A DNA stretch of 54,309 bases from Deltaproteobacteria bacterium. Lineage in GTDB: Bacteria; Desulfobacterota; Desulfobulbia; Desulfobulbales; Desulfocapsaceae. The notes under the pieces were generated by a model, which saw nothing but the letters and a program-made list of their open reading frames with translations, was not told the DNA's origin and did not search any database. Where the stretch lies: the NCBI GenBank assembly GCA_026388715.1, contig JAPLJF010000007.1, positions 1-54,309 on the forward strand, written 5' to 3'. Position numbers and translations under genes: made by a program. Below, in pieces: positions 1-8,089 of the stretch; the first letter of the stretch is position 1; every line of letters begins with the position of its first letter.

Positions 1-162
1 CAATTGAGCCCGAGTTGCCGCCAGACAAGCAATTTGCCTCAGGATATCAGACATATCCTATATCAGAGAACAATGTAGCGGGAAATTGCCCGCCCCCCAT
101 TGTGACGATGGGAATCATTATGAAACTCTAAACTCCAGTCTATTTCAGAAAATCAATTAATC

Positions 163-1821
163 TTACCTCAACTCAACGATTTTTGTTGCCCCCACGTAGT
201 CGCGGCTCTCAAAGCCGGTCATGGTTGTCATCTTCCTGGTCAACTCGCCAATATTTTTAAGATTTCTGATAATGGTCTGAACGTCGGTTACCAGTTCCGC
301 AGATTCCAGCTCATCTTCAAGCAACTGGGCCGTGCCGAGGGCGGCGAAGAGGGGTGAATTGATCTCATGGGCGACCGTGCCGGCCAATTCCACGACCCCC
401 TGCAGCTTGACCCGCTCCAGATGTTCCTGCTCCAGCTGCCGTTTGGCGGTGATGTCGCGGATAACCTCGATCACAAATTCAACTTCTCCATTCTCTCCCA
501 GCATGGGCGAGGCCGTTCGTTCAACCCAGTGCGGGCCATCAGCTTTGACCAGTTGATGCTCATGGCTTGCGGTTTGACCCGTTGCCAGCACTTGTTCCAC
601 CGGGCAGCTCTCAGCCGGGCAATCATGGCCCTGCCACAGGGTGTGATAGTCAGCGCCGAGAAGCTCCTGTTCCCCCTTGCCCATGGCGTCAAGAAAGACC
701 CGATTGGCCAGCACCAGATGACGATTCCGGTCTACTACCAGGAGTTGCGGGCGGATGCAGTTGAGGATGTTGGCGACAAACCGTTCACTCTCTTCCACCT
801 GATTGAAGAGCAGGGTTATCTTCTGATACGTTCTGGCGTTCTGGATGGCGGTGCCGCCGATTTCGGCGATAGTGACTGCAAAGTTGATCTCACTGCCGGT
901 AAAATAATGGTGGATATCCGAAAGGATGCGTATGATGCCGATGACCTCGCCTTTGACCTTGAGAGGAACGGCCAGCAGGGATTTTATCCCTTCCTTTTTC
1001 ATATCATTCTTGTAGAGTACCCGTTCATCGCGGCTTACATCATAAATGGCGACCGGTTCGCCGGTGAGGGCAACGGCGATATTTCTTTCTCCTTCCACCT
1101 CTCCACGGTGTTGATATTTCTCGGAGATCCCATGGGCGGCCACCAGTTCCAGATGATTGGTCTCTGGTCGCAACAGGCGGATAGTGCAGGCCTTGCACCC
1201 CATACTGCGGGGTAGCCGTTCGACAATGGTCTGCAAGACTGAATCAAGATCCAGGGTGGAGTTGACCAGGGCCGAGATGTTCTGCACCTCTTGCATGAAG
1301 TCAATCTGATTTTCCATCTCTTTGAACATCCGGCCATTGGAGATAGCAATGCCCACCTGCTCGGCCAGGGCCATGGAAAAAGAGATCTCTTCCGAAGTGA
1401 AGATCCGGTTGCGTTTAGTTAAAAGGCGCAGGATGCCGATGACCGAATCCTGAAAAAGGATGGGCAGGGTGAGCACACTCTTGATGCCCTCCTGGCTGAT
1501 CAGGCCGTGTTCACTGAAATGGGTGTCCTGGTCCACATCGGTTTTGGCCACCGGATATCCTGAATTGATCATGGCCATAGTCTCGTCGGTATCAATATGG
1601 CTGCGCGAGAGATATTCCATGGACAGGCCATGGGCCGCGCCCATGATAAAGGTGTTGGTCGAGTGGTCCAGCAGGCGGATAGTGGCCGCGTCAATATCCA
1701 GCAGGCCGGGCAGTTCTCTGACAATGGTATCCATCACCTGCTGGTGATCGAGCACCATGCTGATCAGCTTGGTCACCTTTTGGAAAACATTGAGAAATTT
1801 CAGTTCGTTGATTGGTTCCAT
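163..1821 (-). CDS. GAF-GAF-PAS-HisKA sensor protein lacking an ATPase domain
   Basis: A soluble 552-residue sensor. Two GAF domains (about residues 20-165 and 185-335) are followed by a PAS domain (about 355-470) and a HisKA dimerisation/phosphoacceptor helix with the H-box AHEINSPL; the histidine is residue 485. The protein stops about 67 residues after this histidine, so the HATPase_c domain (N, G1 and G2 boxes) is absent. It therefore cannot autophosphorylate alone. It could be phosphorylated by a partner kinase, act as a phosphotransfer or scaffold protein, or be a truncated kinase; the smooth C-terminus argues against a recent break. No transmembrane segment is visible. It is the last gene of a minus-strand run with a molybdoenzyme and response regulator. 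No clear Shine-Dalgarno precedes the start, which sits beside a 16-bp inverted repeat. Confidence 0.85.
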   Translation of the reverse strand: MEPINELKFLNVFQKVTKLISMVLDHQQVMDTIVRELPGLLDIDAATIRLLDHSTNTFIMGAAHGLSMEYLSRSHIDTDETMAMINSGYPVAKTDVDQDTHFSEHGLISQEGIKSVLTLPILFQDSVIGILRLLTKRNRIFTSEEISFSMALAEQVGIAISNGRMFKEMENQIDFMQEVQNISALVNSTLDLDSVLQTIVERLPRSMGCKACTIRLLRPETNHLELVAAHGISEKYQHRGEVEGERNIAVALTGEPVAIYDVSRDERVLYKNDMKKEGIKSLLAVPLKVKGEVIGIIRILSDIHHYFTGSEINFAVTIAEIGGTAIQNARTYQKITLLFNQVEESERFVANILNCIRPQLLVVDRNRHLVLANRVFLDAMGKGEQELLGADYHTLWQGHDCPAESCPVEQVLATGQTASHEHQLVKADGPHWVERTASPMLGENGEVEFVIEVIRDITAKRQLEQEHLERVKLQGVVELAGTVAHEINSPLFAALGTAQLLEDELESAELVTDVQTIIRNLKNIGELTRKMTTMTGFESRDYVGATKIVELR

Positions 1822-1826
1822 TTGAG

Positions 1827-1879
1827 AGGCTGAAGGCTGAAGATGGAAGAAGAAAGAAGAAAACTTCAGCCTTCAGCCT
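1827..1879. repeat. Perfect 16-bp inverted repeat next to a start codon
   Basis: The arms AGGCTGAAGGCTGAAG and CTTCAGCCTTCAGCCT enclose a 21-bp purine-rich loop. They fill most of the gap between the molybdoenzyme stop and the start of the GAF sensor gene. No T-run follows on either strand, so it is not a standard intrinsic terminator. Each arm also contains a 7-bp tandem unit (GAAGGCT). In mRNA the stem would cover the expected ribosome-binding region of the downstream gene. Confidence 0.7.
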
Positions 1880-1886
1880 TTTCCCT

Positions 1887-4736
1887 TTAGGCTTTTCTGA
1901 TATTTGTTTTGATATACTTCAATGGCGGCGTTCCTGTCCATTTGCACGCCACATTGGGCGGCATCAGGACATTGGTGTTGAATCCCTTGAACTGCGGATA
2001 TTTGGGGTCGCCTTCCAGTCCGTATTTATGACCAAAACCTCCGGCGGCACCCAGAACCCCCTGGAGGATATCCCAGGTTACAAAGGCCTTGGCCTTGACC
2101 TCGCCCCAGGGTGAGGCAATCACCACCTCATCGCCGGTGGCAATACCGAAGTTTTTGGCATCGACAAAGTTGATCCAGACTGGGTTGGTGCCGCACTGTT
2201 TCATCAGGGCCACATTCCAGAAGGTGCTGGTATGCTCATGCTCGAGCACCCGGAAATAGCCGGTGATCATGGGAAATTCCTCATCCGGCTGGAGTTCCGG
2301 CCAGTCCGCCCATGGATCTTTGTAGTCGGGCAGGCCGTCCACCCCGTTTTCTTCGGCCAGGGGGTTCATGAAATTGTACTTGCCGGTCTTGGTGCTGCCG
2401 GAAGCGCCATATCCGGCGGGCGGATTCATGGAGCCCCAGCTCTTGTACTTGTAAAACTCCTGTTCATTGGTGATGTAATAGCCAGTCTTGCGCAGTTCTT
2501 CCAGGGTGATCGCCTGGTTGCGCATCTGGTTTTCCATGTACTCCTCTTCGCTCTTCCAGGGGAAATATTCACCAAAGCCAAGGCGCCTGGCCAGTTCCGA
2601 GAAGATGGAGACAATGGATCGGGACTGGTACATGGGGTTGATGGCTTTCTGCCCCAGGGAGAGGAACGCCTCATACATCCAGTCGGAGACCACCCGGCTC
2701 TGTTCCAGATAGGTGCAGTCCGGCAGCACCACGTCACAGAGTTCGGTGGTGTTGGACATGAAGCAGTCAATGGAACAGGAAAATTCCAGCTTTTCAATGG
2801 CGCGCCTGATGGACGGTTCATTGCCGCAGGACATGACCGGATTGCCAAAATAGCAGAGCATGGCCTTGAGCTTGCCCGCGTCCACATCCTGTTCAAAATA
2901 ACCGGGGATCCAGCCGCTCCAGAGATGGCCTTTGTCTAATTTGAACTTGGCCGCATTATTCGGGGGCTTGGGTTGATCGTCGCCCCAGGGTGAGGCCAGT
3001 TTGAACTTGCTGACCAGCGCCGGGCCGCCGGGGGCGTCAAAACAGCCCATCAGTCCATTCAGGGCGATCAGGGCCTGAACGGCATGCAGGGTGTTGGCAC
3101 CCTGGGAAACCCCGGTCCAGGAGTTGGCGCCGGACGCTGGGGCAGCGGCGGCAAATTCATGGGCCAGCCGTCTGATGGTCTCGGCTGAGACCCCGCAGAT
3201 TGAAGCCGCCCATTCGGGAGTCCGTTCAATGCCATCTTCCTCGCCCAGCAGACGTTTCTGAAAGGCGTCAAAGCCATAGGTCCACTTTTCGACAAACTCC
3301 TTATTGTACAGTTTCTCTTTGACTATTGTGTGGCACATGCCCATAGCCATGGCCCCGTCCGTGCCCGGTTTGATGGCGATCCACTCGGTGGCGATACCTG
3401 CAGTCTCGCAGCGACGGGGATCAACCACCACCAGCTTGGCCCCGTTTTTGACCGCCTGTTTGAGCACGGTGACCTTGCGCTGTCCGGCTGAGGTGGCCAG
3501 CTCATTAATGCCAAAGAGGAGGATGAACTGGGAATTGGCATAGTCAATCCAAGGCCGTTTTTCGCTGAAGTTCTTCTCGTTGGTCATACGGGCCGGATTG
3601 TCGCACATCTGGCGATGGCTGACCTTGTTGGGGGTGCCGTAGGCGGCCATCACGGCGTCATGGCACCACATGTTGAAGTCGTTGCCCTGATGGAAACCGA
3701 CCTGAACCGGATCGATCTTTTTCAGGCCCTGCACCATCCGCTCCATGGCTTCGTCCCAGCTTGCCTTGCGGAAGCGGCCGTTCTCCTTGATCAGCGGGGT
3801 CTTGAGTCGATAGGCACTGTAGGTGTTGTTGTGGGCGTTGGCCCCTTTGATACAGAGCCTGCCGCCGCCTTTGGGGTCTCCGGCCAGACCCTTGCAGCCG
3901 GTGATGATATTGTCCTTAACCTTGACCTCCTGACCGCAGAGCCCGAGGCAGATGTAACAATGGGAGTTGACGCTGCGCATCTTCTCCGGGGCCTCAGCCC
4001 CAACGGCTATGGTAGTGTACTCCTTTCCCAGATCGAGGGTGGCGATTGCCGCCGCCATCTTTTCGAGGATAGTGATATAGGGCTGACTGGTGGCCTGTTC
4101 TGAAAGCATGGAGAACGAGAACATCCGTTCGTTAAAGAGATAACTCATGGTCAGCTCGGAGAGGCCGCGATAGAAGTTACTTCTGGCAGCGCTGGCCAGC
4201 ACGGCGCAGAACTCCACGGTCCAGCCCATGAGGTGGTTGCGCAGAAAGGTGAACTGTTGCTCCTGATCCGCATCGTTGTACGCCGTGCGTTCAGCCAGAT
4301 AGCGCATGAATTCGAGTTCGACGGCGATATGGTCATCGAGATCAAAATAATCGGGATTTTTATGGACTCCAGCCTTGTTCAGGGCGGCACGGATGGCGAC
4401 CACCGGTTCTTGCATGACCAGCGGTTCCCGGGTGACATAACAGGATTCATAGGGAAAGGCCGGATTGTTGCCGGCGTTCAAGAAAAGGGCGGCATATTCG
4501 TAACGCAGTTCACTGAAGACGTCTTTCGCGGTTCCTGACTGTAACCCTGATGTCATCTTGGTCAGACCGGAGCAGAAATCCTGGATGGTGCATACCTCTT
4601 GCAGTGCATCGATACGATCTAAAAACTCACGGCCCTGCATCTGTTCTATCAGATGCAGGGGCAACTCGTCTCGATACATGGTAGAGAGGAAGTGATACAA
4701 TTTGGCCCGGGCCAGATTTATTGTTTTAATGTCCAT
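1887..4736 (-). CDS. TorD-like chaperone fused to a molybdopterin oxidoreductase
   Basis: A 949-residue fusion. Residues 1 to about 215 match the all-helical TorD/DmsD chaperone family, with the family-like stretch DDHIAVELEFMRYLAERT and a following FLRNHLMGW. From about residue 255 it is a DMSO-reductase-superfamily catalytic subunit: a [4Fe-4S] site from C260, C263, C267 and C295, a probable molybdenum ligand C378 in HRQMCDN after GTPN, and a molydop-binding C-terminus. Chaperones of this family normally are separate proteins that guard the Tat signal of the enzyme. Here there is no Tat signal, so the enzyme is probably cytoplasmic. No electron-transfer FeS subunit or membrane anchor gene is adjacent. 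The substrate is unknown; the sequence resembles the polysulfide/thiosulfate/tetrathionate reductase group only in general. Neighbours are sensors and a response regulator. Confidence 0.88.
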   Translation of the reverse strand: MDIKTINLARAKLYHFLSTMYRDELPLHLIEQMQGREFLDRIDALQEVCTIQDFCSGLTKMTSGLQSGTAKDVFSELRYEYAALFLNAGNNPAFPYESCYVTREPLVMQEPVVAIRAALNKAGVHKNPDYFDLDDHIAVELEFMRYLAERTAYNDADQEQQFTFLRNHLMGWTVEFCAVLASAARSNFYRGLSELTMSYLFNERMFSFSMLSEQATSQPYITILEKMAAAIATLDLGKEYTTIAVGAEAPEKMRSVNSHCYICLGLCGQEVKVKDNIITGCKGLAGDPKGGGRLCIKGANAHNNTYSAYRLKTPLIKENGRFRKASWDEAMERMVQGLKKIDPVQVGFHQGNDFNMWCHDAVMAAYGTPNKVSHRQMCDNPARMTNEKNFSEKRPWIDYANSQFILLFGINELATSAGQRKVTVLKQAVKNGAKLVVVDPRRCETAGIATEWIAIKPGTDGAMAMGMCHTIVKEKLYNKEFVEKWTYGFDAFQKRLLGEEDGIERTPEWAASICGVSAETIRRLAHEFAAAAPASGANSWTGVSQGANTLHAVQALIALNGLMGCFDAPGGPALVSKFKLASPWGDDQPKPPNNAAKFKLDKGHLWSGWIPGYFEQDVDAGKLKAMLCYFGNPVMSCGNEPSIRRAIEKLEFSCSIDCFMSNTTELCDVVLPDCTYLEQSRVVSDWMYEAFLSLGQKAINPMYQSRSIVSIFSELARRLGFGEYFPWKSEEEYMENQMRNQAITLEELRKTGYYITNEQEFYKYKSWGSMNPPAGYGASGSTKTGKYNFMNPLAEENGVDGLPDYKDPWADWPELQPDEEFPMITGYFRVLEHEHTSTFWNVALMKQCGTNPVWINFVDAKNFGIATGDEVVIASPWGEVKAKAFVTWDILQGVLGAAGGFGHKYGLEGDPKYPQFKGFNTNVLMPPNVACKWTGTPPLKYIKTNIRKA

Positions 4737-4814
4737 GGGAAAGTATCCTCCAGATTATAATGGGAAGTCGTGAGTTGTGTAAGTAGTAAGTTGTTATCGG
4801 CAAGACGCCACCCC

Positions 4815-4843
4815 AAGAAACAGCCGAAAAGATTGCTGTTTCT
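4815..4843. repeat. Intercistronic stem-loop (AGAAACAGC arms)
   Basis: The arms AGAAACAGC and GCTGTTTCT surround a 10-base loop, and the stem extends imperfectly outward through GCC/GGC pairs. It lies upstream of the molybdoenzyme start, directly after a larger hairpin. No T-run was found. Confidence 0.5.
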
Positions 4844-4857
4844 CGGAGGCGGCATAA

Positions 4858-4912
4858 GGTGCCGTAAACCAAGTAAGCAAGAAAAAGCCCTTGCTTACTT
4901 GGTAACGGCACC
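4858..4912 (-). repeat. Long hairpin at the stop codon of the response regulator
   Basis: The arms of about 23-24 bases (GGTGCCGT..ACCAAGTAAGCAAG against CTTGCTTACTTGGT.ACGGCACC) are nearly perfect, with one extra base in one arm and an A/T-rich loop. The stem begins at the stop codon of the response regulator gene. It lacks a downstream T-run on the minus strand. It may be a REP-like RNA stabiliser or a partial terminator between the regulator and the molybdoenzyme gene. Confidence 0.55.
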
Positions 4913-5298
4913 TAAACGTTGATACTGCTTTTTTTATCCTTTGCTTTTAAGACCTTTTCCACCTTTTCTTCCAGCTCATCTCGGTCAATGGGCTTAACGC
5001 AGTATTCATCAGCCCCAAGACTGATGGCCTCACGGGCCGTTTCCACTGTTGGATAACCGGTGAGCATGATGACCCGCATCTCCGGGGTTGCTGCTTTGAG
5101 CAGTTCCAGCACCTCGATGCCGCTCATCTTCTTCAGCTTGATGTCAAGGATGGCCAGATCTACCTTGTTGGCACGGGCATAGGCAATGGCCTCGTCCTCT
5201 TCGGTAAAAGTGTGCACATTATGACCCTTTTTGGTCAAAATCTTGCCAATGAGCACTGTCGCATCCTGTACATCATCCAATGCTAATATCTCAGCCAT
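4912..5298 (-). CDS. Single-domain response regulator (CheY-like)
   Basis: A 128-residue stand-alone receiver domain. The phosphoacceptor aspartate is in LAILDIKLKK (about residue 53); the acidic pair is LALDDVQ near the N-terminus, the conserved threonine is in MLTGY and the lysine in CVKPID. There is no output domain, so it must act by protein contact or in a phosphorelay. A strong Shine-Dalgarno (GGAGGGTGA) precedes the ATG. It lies downstream of a membrane histidine kinase, its likely phosphodonor, and upstream of the TorD-molybdoenzyme fusion. The DNA between the kinase and this gene carries a dispersed repeat. Confidence 0.9.
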   Translation of the reverse strand: MAEILALDDVQDATVLIGKILTKKGHNVHTFTEEDEAIAYARANKVDLAILDIKLKKMSGIEVLELLKAATPEMRVIMLTGYPTVETAREAISLGADEYCVKPIDRDELEEKVEKVLKAKDKKSSINV

Positions 5299-5325
5299 GA
5301 TTCACCCTCCAATAAGTTGTCTAAC

Positions 5326-5473
5326 TTGATGGCATCGCGCAAAGGTCCGAATACTTCATTACACTGCGCCTTTCGTCACTGCGGCGTGCCCAAAACAGTA
5401 CGCCGCATTCCTCGGGGCTGATATGCCTCGTCTTTGGGCCTTTTCGCTTAGCCATCTCTTTGATGACTTTTTG
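5326..5473. repeat. Dispersed intergenic repeat, copy A
   Basis: About 145 bp that align well with a second copy in this window, 23 kb away. Shared blocks include GTCACTGCGGCGT, CAGTACGCC, ATTCCTC, GTCTTTGGGCCTTTT and GCTTAGCCATC. The ends carry short inverted TGATGGC/GCCATC motifs. It lies between the histidine kinase and response regulator genes. A short frame on the minus strand (MAKRKGPKTRHISPEE) is stopped early in copy B, so coding is unlikely. Confidence 0.65.
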
Positions 5474-5508
5474 CAAGTTCATCAACTGCTTGTTTTTTTA
5501 CACAAACA

Positions 5509-7077
5509 TTATTCGTGTACACTCGCTGCCTCAACCAGCATTACCGGAATCTTGACGTGAAATGCCGCGCCCGGCATTTTCTCACCAGACTGCCTGTTTA
5601 TAACCGGACTTTCCACTTCGATCTGTCCACCATGATCCTGAATGATCCCGTAGGAAACCGAGAGTCCTAAGCCCGTCCCCTTACCTACGGATTTTGTGGT
5701 AAAAAATGGATCAAAGATCCTGGCCTTGATCTTGTCCGGGATGCCATGGCCGGTATCCTGGACGGTGGCCACCACTGTATGGGTGTCAGGATCATAACGG
5801 GTGATCATGGTCAGATCCCCTGATCCCTGTTTTTCCATGGCATGATGGGCATTGTTGACCAGATTGACAAAGACCTGGCGTAACCGCTCGGTATCACCGA
5901 CAATAAGGGGCAGCTCCTGGGCAAAATCCTGACGCACATTGATATGGTCCATATTCAGGGAGTGCTGGGTCACGGCAATCACATCCAACAGGATCTCATT
6001 GATGGCTATATCCTCGCGGGCGTTTTCCGATTGCCGGGAAAACTTGAGCAGATCCGCCACGATTTTCCGACAGGCCTTGGTCTGCCGTTCAATGATGGCC
6101 AGATTCTGCCCTTGTTCACTCTCCGGCGCAAAATCATCCATCATCAACTGTGAGTATCCCAGAATGACCCCAAGGGGGGTATTGATTTCATGCGCCACTC
6201 CCGCAGCCATCTGGCCCACCGAGGCCATTTTTTCACTGGCGGCCAGTTGCTTCATCATGGTCTTGATCCGGGTCAGATCCTTGACGATGCCTTCACAACC
6301 GATGAACAGGCCTTTATCATCATAAACAGCAGTAGCGGACAGGAGAACATGGATACCGGTGCCGTCGGCCCTGGCAAATTCCACTTCCAGGTCTTCCACA
6401 AATCCCTGAGAGAGCAGGGTTTCATAATAGCTATCCAGATCGGTTTCATTTTTGAAGATATCGAAGAGATTCAGGGCCGGGGCGCCTTGGACTGGATAGC
6501 CAAGCATCTCGAAACCGGCGCCATTTATGGTCAGAAGCTGGTTTGTTGAATCACTGAAATAGACCATATCCTTGGAGTTGTTAAAAAGATTACGGAATTT
6601 CTTTTCCGAGGCCGAGAGTTCACTCGTTCGTTCGACAACCATCTCTTCCAGGTGCAGGTTCATCCCCTGAAGCTGGTCGGCCGCGACTTCCAGTTGATCG
6701 TAGGCCTCTTTCAGGCTCCTGGCCTTCTTGTTAATGGCCTGGTAGCCCTCAATGCCTTTATGGTAATAGATGGTGACGGCTGCAAGCGAGATCATGAGCA
6801 GGGTGTTAGTGCCTCCGGAAATGGGAGAGATAGTCTGCCACAATTCCTGCTTGTCAGAAAAGAGCAGGATATGTTTCAACAAATGTCCTATGGCCCGGGA
6901 GATGGCAAAGGCAGCAAGGGTCATACAAAAGTAAAAGAGAAATCCCCAGAGAAAATTCTCCGGCTGTTTTCTGGTCAGAAGCCAGGCATAGCGCAGGGAA
7001 AGAAACGAAAAAATAATGATGAACAGCGATCCCACCATATCGGTGACAATGGCTGGAGACAGGGGAAGGCTGGTCAT
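5509..7077 (-). CDS. Membrane-bound PAS histidine kinase
   Basis: A 522-residue kinase. Three hydrophobic segments lie in the first 120 residues ([46 protein letters not shown]). A coiled coil and a PAS domain follow, then HisKA with VAHEINTPL and a complete HATPase_c: N box [12 protein letters not shown]1 DTGHGIP, G2 GKGTGLGLS. The frame is open further upstream, but the start chosen overlaps the stop of the preceding membrane protein gene by ATGA, and the upstream extension is low-complexity sequence antisense to no domain. Translational coupling with that gene suggests the two proteins form one sensor. The likely target is the single-domain receiver encoded just downstream. Confidence 0.9.
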   Translation of the reverse strand: MTSLPLSPAIVTDMVGSLFIIIFSFLSLRYAWLLTRKQPENFLWGFLFYFCMTLAAFAISRAIGHLLKHILLFSDKQELWQTISPISGGTNTLLMISLAAVTIYYHKGIEGYQAINKKARSLKEAYDQLEVAADQLQGMNLHLEEMVVERTSELSASEKKFRNLFNNSKDMVYFSDSTNQLLTINGAGFEMLGYPVQGAPALNLFDIFKNETDLDSYYETLLSQGFVEDLEVEFARADGTGIHVLLSATAVYDDKGLFIGCEGIVKDLTRIKTMMKQLAASEKMASVGQMAAGVAHEINTPLGVILGYSQLMMDDFAPESEQGQNLAIIERQTKACRKIVADLLKFSRQSENAREDIAINEILLDVIAVTQHSLNMDHINVRQDFAQELPLIVGDTERLRQVFVNLVNNAHHAMEKQGSGDLTMITRYDPDTHTVVATVQDTGHGIPDKIKARIFDPFFTTKSVGKGTGLGLSVSYGIIQDHGGQIEVESPVINRQSGEKMPGAAFHVKIPVMLVEAASVHE

Positions 7078-7544
7078 TTCTTTTCCGCCTCGTCTGAGGA
7101 GCGATAGAGGGAGCGCAGGCTGAGGAAGAGGAAAAAAAGGGCCGGGACACTGAGCAAGTGGTCCAGGGTGGCGCTGAAATAGATGAGTTTGATGGCGGAT
7201 AATGGCCCCGTGATTTGCGACGAAAAGTATCCTGATGGATGGATGATGTCGGAATCGGCAATGTGAAATCCCAGCCAGTGCCCGGAAAAGGCCACGAGAT
7301 TCCAGAGAATCATGAGAACGCAGAAGATTTGGAGATAGCGCCAGCCCTTGCCGGGGAAGGCGTTCCGGCCCACATCCCAGAAGAGATAGCCGAGGGCTGC
7401 CGAATAAAAGAGGTGGGCCAGTTGGTGCACATAAATGCTCTCTGTGGCACCATGCGATTGTAATGCCCATGCCTGATCCGGGGCAAGAAGCAAGGCCAGG
7501 GGCAGGAACAGGGCGAGTGCGTTGACTTTTCTTATTGAATTCAT
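7074..7544 (-). CDS. Membrane protein of unknown function, coupled to a histidine kinase
   Basis: A 156-residue protein with an N-terminal signal peptide (hydrophobic ALALFLPLALLLAPDQAWA with likely cleavage after AWA) and about three further hydrophobic segments. A histidine-rich part (VHQLAHLFYSAALG, FSGHWLGFHI) could bind a metal or haem, but this is inference only. I do not recognise the family. Its stop codon overlaps the start of the kinase gene by four bases, so the pair is probably translated together and the protein probably supplies the periplasmic or membrane input of that kinase. Confidence 0.75.
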   Translation of the reverse strand: MNSIRKVNALALFLPLALLLAPDQAWALQSHGATESIYVHQLAHLFYSAALGYLFWDVGRNAFPGKGWRYLQIFCVLMILWNLVAFSGHWLGFHIADSDIIHPSGYFSSQITGPLSAIKLIYFSATLDHLLSVPALFFLFLSLRSLYRSSDEAEKK

Positions 7545-7679
7545 AAAGCCAGAGAAATGTCTCTGTGTTGAGTTAAGGAGCCGTTATGGTTCTCTGAGTT
7601 AGCTCACGGCATTTCAAGAGTACAGTTATTTGTGGATAACGGTTTGATGGAGATAACTCAGCTTGATATGACTGTACTA

Positions 7680-7695
7680 TGCACATTGAGAGCCA
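7680..7695 (-). promoter_or_regulatory. Candidate sigma-54 promoter
   Basis: On the minus strand the site reads TGGCTCTCAATGTGCA, with GG and GC separated by 10 bases as required for -24/-12 elements, and about 8 of 10 consensus positions matched. It lies about 135 bp upstream of the membrane protein gene that heads the kinase operon. An NtrC-type activator is encoded 2 kb away. Chance occurrence cannot be excluded. Confidence 0.35.
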
Positions 7696-7821
7696 GAAAG
7701 ATGGAACAGGGAAATAAATAAGAAATATTTTGTGATACAGGGATGTTAGATGGTAGTCGCTGTCGGGCTGGTCATGGTGAAAAGCGGTATTTTCTGTAAA
7801 TCACTCTCCAGAGACTGCAAC

Positions 7822-7860
7822 AAAAAAGAGACAGTGAAACATTCAGGTGTCACTGTCTCA
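7822..7860 (-). terminator. Intrinsic terminator on the minus strand
   Basis: A perfect 10-bp stem (GAGACAGTGA/TCACTGTCTC, 7828-7837 and 7850-7859) is followed on the minus strand by TTTTTTG. It faces transcripts coming from the right, yet the adjacent genes on that side are on the plus strand. It may once have ended the sigma-54 activator operon before foreign DNA entered. Confidence 0.65.
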
Positions 7861-7942
7861 TCTTGATCTGGTTGTATTAAAAAATGTATAGGGAGAGAAA
7901 GTCGAATTGAACCATTTTTCTCGATGTGCTATAGTTTACAAT

Positions 7943-8089
7943 ATGAATAAATTAAAAAAAGATAATGTGCCAACTATCCGTTTCATCGATCTTTTTGCCG
8001 GTATAGGCGGATTTCGTTATGCCATGCAAAAAGCAGGGCAAGATCACGACATATCTGTTGAGTGCGTTTTTACTAAATGCGCCGCTTAA
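7943..8089 (+). pseudogene. Truncated DNA cytosine-5 methyltransferase (N-terminal fragment)
   Basis: Only about 48 residues remain. They contain RFIDLFAGIGGFR, the motif I S-adenosylmethionine site of C5-cytosine methyltransferases, and end soon after VECVF, where the family continues for another 250-300 residues. The catalytic PCQ loop, the target-recognition domain and the remaining motifs are missing. The frame stops a few bases into the following endonuclease-like gene, consistent with one internal deletion that joined the methylase start to the next gene. The region is AT-rich compared with its flanks, a sign of acquired DNA. Confidence 0.8.

Larger units (their letters stand above)
7545..7906. 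other. Intergenic region between two divergently placed blocks
   Basis: About 360 bp without a convincing gene. It holds a candidate sigma-54 promoter for the minus-strand kinase operon and a hairpin with a T-run oriented to the minus strand. The right edge borders the AT-rich restriction-modification remnant. Confidence 0.6.

Noticed and set aside
78..93. Small hairpin GCGGG-AAATTG-CCCGC after the first gene, considered as a terminator
   Set aside because: The stem is only five base pairs and no T-run follows on the relevant strand.
5360..5470. Possible small protein on the minus strand inside repeat copy A
   Set aside because: The second copy of the repeat has an early stop in this frame, so coding is not conserved.
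7078..7470. A 131-codon N-terminal extension of the membrane histidine kinase
   Set aside because: It overlaps a better gene with signal peptide and membrane helices; ATGA coupling supports the shorter kinase.
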